Of a stretch of DNA of 64,000 nucleotides, positions 60,404 to 64,000 are shown one piece after another (position 1 is the first letter of the stretch; each line of letters starts with the position of its first letter). Under the pieces are notes generated by a model. The model saw only the letters and a program-made list of their open reading frames with translations. It had not been told where the DNA came from and did no database searches. The translations under genes were made by a program, and so were the position numbers. Origin of the DNA: Bedellia somnulentella (taxonomy: Eukaryota > Arthropoda > Insecta > Lepidoptera > Bedelliidae); NCBI GenBank assembly GCA_963576735.1, contig OY755170.1:27202875-27266874 (forward strand). Direction: 5' to 3'.

Positions 60404-63400
60404 TTTTTACTTCAACACTATAACATTCAACACTAACTTACTGTAAGACAAACCCCCTTATATAAACCGACTTCGTAGATAATTAGATGTACATACTATA
60501 TAGTACAAGTATAGGGTAAGTAGTTATGTGAAGCACTTTATAGTATGTCGCTAACTTAAAATAAGACAAACTGGCGAAATTATCCTAGAATAAGCTGTTG
60601 CTCAAAGTTAGACGAATTTTCTTTAACTTCTAATACCTAAAGTGGGTATTACACGACACGATAGAAAAATAATGCTAGCAAGCGAACGCTTAGCATATAA
60701 GTTTAGTCAGCCTATATCAGTCTAGGTTTGCTTATCACAAAACACATTCACATATTATCGTTATCGATTTTATCTTTCTAAAATATCGTGTAATACCCAC
60801 TTTATATTTGGCTTTGGCGATCACAACTTAATATATCAGTAAATTTATTTTTTTCTAAAAGTGAGCATCACGCCATTTCTCTTATTTAATGTAGATCAGA
60901 CAAGGCAGGTTATATACATAGGTCTGGGTGAAATAAAAACACAATATTCGTTATACATTGCCGAATGAAGAGTTCTACCGACGCAGGGAGGTTTGCCTAA
61001 ATGTAAAGGTAAAAAATCCTACATAAATTAGTACAAGAAAACACATAGCTCCGAAGCGATATGGCAGAGGTATTATTGCTTTCAGTAGGTAAAATGAGAA
61101 ACCACTTTTTGCATTAACAATAAATCTAACGCGGACTAGGTGCTTAGGTAGAGTTTCAAACACTATGGATATAATATTATCTTTATCATAAATGACTAAA
61201 GAGTAAGATAAATCTTTCGAATCATTAATTTATCAGCTAGTAGCACCCACCAGTGACACAGTATAAAGCAACATTTATAATGGAAGGGCATGAGAATAGT
61301 GTAAGAGTACATCATGATACAAGTACAAGAGAGCAAAGTTAGGCATTGCAACTGAGGGAGATTCTAACGAAACGAGCACTGTAATAGTGACTAATAGCTC
61401 CCTTATGTCATACGTTTTTTCAACACACTTTTAAGTAAATTGATACGTGCAGTAAAAATGAAGAAAATACAATTGCGGCAGATACCCTTTTATTCTAAGC
61501 AGATACCACAGCTATTTTCTTATGCACGCCGCGCATGCGCAATGGCTGCTTAGCCAACTAGATAACGTTAATTAAACTACAAAAAAGGTTGCAAATCAAT
61601 GTGATATGAAATCGATTATTAACTAAAATCGATCATTTATGCTAGAAAATGCTTATATTTAGCAAATAGTTACCCGCATTTACACTTCTTAGTGCTACTT
61701 TATAAACAAGTGTGTTGAAAAAAATACCAAATTTGTAGGATACCTATTTTTTGCTTTGTTAATGCAACAAAATTCACAAAAGCGAAGCACGTTGAACCAT
61801 AGAGTTAGAGTTTGTGATCACGTGATTCTTTCACGTGCTACATCTTCGACATATGCTTATGGAACAAAAAAACACAAGGATATCATCTTTTGATTTTCGA
61901 AATAATTCATCTAAATTTTTATTTTTTATTTCACATACCAGTTGTTGTTTCTCTGACCCCTATCCATTATAGTTGTCGCTTTAGAACTGGCTATTCTAAT
62001 TTTTAAAGAGTGCTACTAGACCGATTATTAATGTTGTACAAGTTAAAATAATGGCGATAATTAAAACCACAATAATATGAAGAACAAACGCTACGCCAGT
62101 TATGGGAACTTCCGCTTCATTGCCTAAAAAAACAGTTTTAATATGCGACGACTATGGCGCTAGTAAATTACGACATGAGATGACTATTGGCTTCTTGGTA
62201 GTATGGAATTTAAAGATTAGCATGAATGACAAACAGTAAGTATAGCCATTATGAAATTGAATTCGTTATTAACTTTTACTGCATGGTAAGTAATCCACCA
62301 CTAGAATCGGCTAGATAGAGCCCTAGTCTGTTTGGGAATTTAATGAGGAGGGCGCTCGGGGGCTATTTTTAACCGTTTTGTTTCTTTTCGAGAGATGGCG
62401 TTAGCTCCTCTCTTTGCAACTGATATTAAGTAGTCAATCACAATAAGTACAACATTTAAAATAACTAATGGAAAAGTTATTCAAAAGTTTTAACTGATAA
62501 TTAAGACATTACAAAACATTGGAGCAAATCAGTATATAGTTAAGAACAGGACTGATATGCGTTTCATCTAGGGGTTGTTTTTATAAAAAACATCGACAGT
62601 TCAGCGCCCTCCTCATTGCGTTCTTAGTACTATGAAAATTTAAAATACGCTTGTTTGGGCAGCACTTTAGTTTAAATATGGCAATACTATTCCCTTAAAG
62701 ACAAAATAACAGACTGGCTGAAAGGACTAGTTTCCAGGGCCGTAATAAACTAATAAAAAAAGACAAAATGGCCGCTGTTTTTTTAGTTCCTACCTCTGCC
62801 CACGGAACTTTAATGTAGGTGGACTATATGATAAAATATGTGGAAATTATAACAAAATAAAAGATTTTTGGTGTCACCATAAGAAATTTTTTTTTATTAG
62901 AATATAAATCCATTCATCTCAAAAAACAACCTAAATTATTATCACCACTTAGAAACCTTATGCATACACTTAGATTTCGAACATTATTTCGAGCGTTGTT
63001 TATTGTTATTCAATACGAAAATTGGTATTTTTTTAGCCTCAGCAATCCTGCCTTGTCTGTTGAACCCCACTAGCCTAACCTTACCTAATTTTAAGACATT
63101 TCATTAAATATCTTGTCCAAATGTTATTGGTCAAGTCACAATACCATCAAATAATAGTATATTACACAAGTAGAAGTAGTCAAATATATAAAAATAGGTT
63201 CACACTTTTGTCATTTTAGGAATGTTACTATTTACATTGGATCTAGAACCATATCCCAGAGTGTCTGTACTATAGTTGATGTAAATGTTGTTTAGCGGAT
63301 ATCGAAAATATATTGAAGTATTAACACAATTGTTGGTTTTATTCTAAAAATATTAAATAGATATATAAAATAATGTAGTGTTTTCATTCAACAACAAAAA

Positions 63401-63782
63401 GAAAACAACAATATGTCTCGACACTGCTCTGTACTGACTTTGCACTATGTCAATTTACGCCAAACTTTTGAAAGAATAAGATGCAATGAAGAAGTAAATT
63501 CGTTGATATTTTAAAAAGTATATTGGTTCTGGACAATATATAATTAAATTTTATAAAAAGAAGTATCTAACCTCTTAAAAGCATTATTTCATAGTTTGCT
63601 TATCTGGGAAAGGCTGATTGATTAATAGTTTGTTATTATTACATACGAAAGATATAGAAAAAACACACGTCGCCCCTATTACTTATTATATCGAACCAAA
63701 CTAATTCGAATTACTGTCCAATTCACTTCGACACATATATAGTTGTCGCTAGTTTCCATAGCTACACTTCAGTACTCAAGTT
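60404..63782. other. Downstream AT-rich interval
   Basis: No gene is recognised. The 15-bp inverted pair AATGAGGAGGGCGCT (62341-62355) and its complement (about 62602-62616) frames 260 bp and may be a MITE. Other ORFs are short and without motifs. Confidence 0.45.
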
Positions 63783-63865
63783 TTCACGCCGTATATCCAC
63801 GAAGGGGTTGGCAGAGGTACTAATAATTCTGAACATCACGTGACACCGTCACCTGGTGTTTGGAT
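63783..63865 (-). mobile_element. SINE-A 3' end
   Basis: The minus strand reads AACACCAGGTGAC, CACGTGATGTTCAG and CCTCTGCCAACCCCTTCGTG, ending GGATATACGGCGTGAAAA, the clearest example of the shared 3' tail. Confidence 0.7.
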
Positions 63866-64000
63866 TGAAACTACGATTGAAAGTTAATAAGAAAAAGAAT
63901 CGAATTGTATCCCTGCCATAGAAATTTTGTACTTACAGAGAATATGAGGGATCCTGAAATCAAACTCATCAATTAGCAAATAACATTCAGTCTTTCATCT

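Noticed and set aside
62341..62616. MITE with AATGAGGAGGGCGCT ends
   Set aside because: The 15-bp inverted pair is real, but flanks and ends do not give a target duplication, so it is mentioned only within the interval entry.
1..64000. CRISPR array, operon or other prokaryotic system
   Set aside because: No regularly spaced repeats of that kind. Gene structure, introns and repeats are those of an insect genome.

Overview
The window is AT-rich, repeat-dense animal DNA. Everything in it points to a lepidopteran (moth or butterfly) nuclear genome: an insect-type nervous wreck gene split into many exons, a tRNA-derived SINE of the type common in Lepidoptera, Lep1/Helitron-like ends, RTE- and Jockey/CR1-type LINE tails with (TATG)n or (TTTA)n ends, and several MITEs. 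I cannot name the species.

Layout. Positions 1-21277 hold no host gene that I recognise. They contain an apparently intact mariner (2387-3677, with a 350-residue transposase ORF), SINE, RTE and LINE fragments, foldback MITEs and duplicated segments. Positions 21278-59316 (+ strand) hold 17 coding exons of one gene, nervous wreck (nwk; vertebrate FCHSD1/2), an F-BAR plus double-SH3 membrane-remodelling adaptor. All intron phases join into one open frame of 969 residues ending at a TAA at 59314-59316. The first exon with the start codon was not found. Positions 59317-64000 hold the 3' UTR and downstream sequence, with a near-perfect 107-bp tandem duplication.

The introns of nwk are crowded with mobile DNA. 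They contain a direct segmental duplication of about 2 kb, a decayed Jockey/CR1-type LINE, a hAT-like MITE ending 19 bp before an exon, a Tc1/mariner-superfamily element with 36-bp inverted ends and a broken transposase (itself invaded by an RTE fragment and a SINE), many copies of two short retroelement families, and a tandem array of decayed copies of an nwk exon interleaved with SINE remnants.

The most interesting signals are: (1) a shared 3' tail between two unrelated short families (called SINE-A and SINE-B here) and an RTE-type LINE, suggesting a LINE-SINE partnership; (2) the decayed tandem copies of nwk exon 8; (3) a possible unannotated in-frame exon at 45402; and (4) repeated placement of transposon ends within tens of bases of nwk splice sites. 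No bacterial-type system, CRISPR array or functional tRNA gene was seen. SINE-A, SINE-B and repeat families C, P and E are my own labels for this window.
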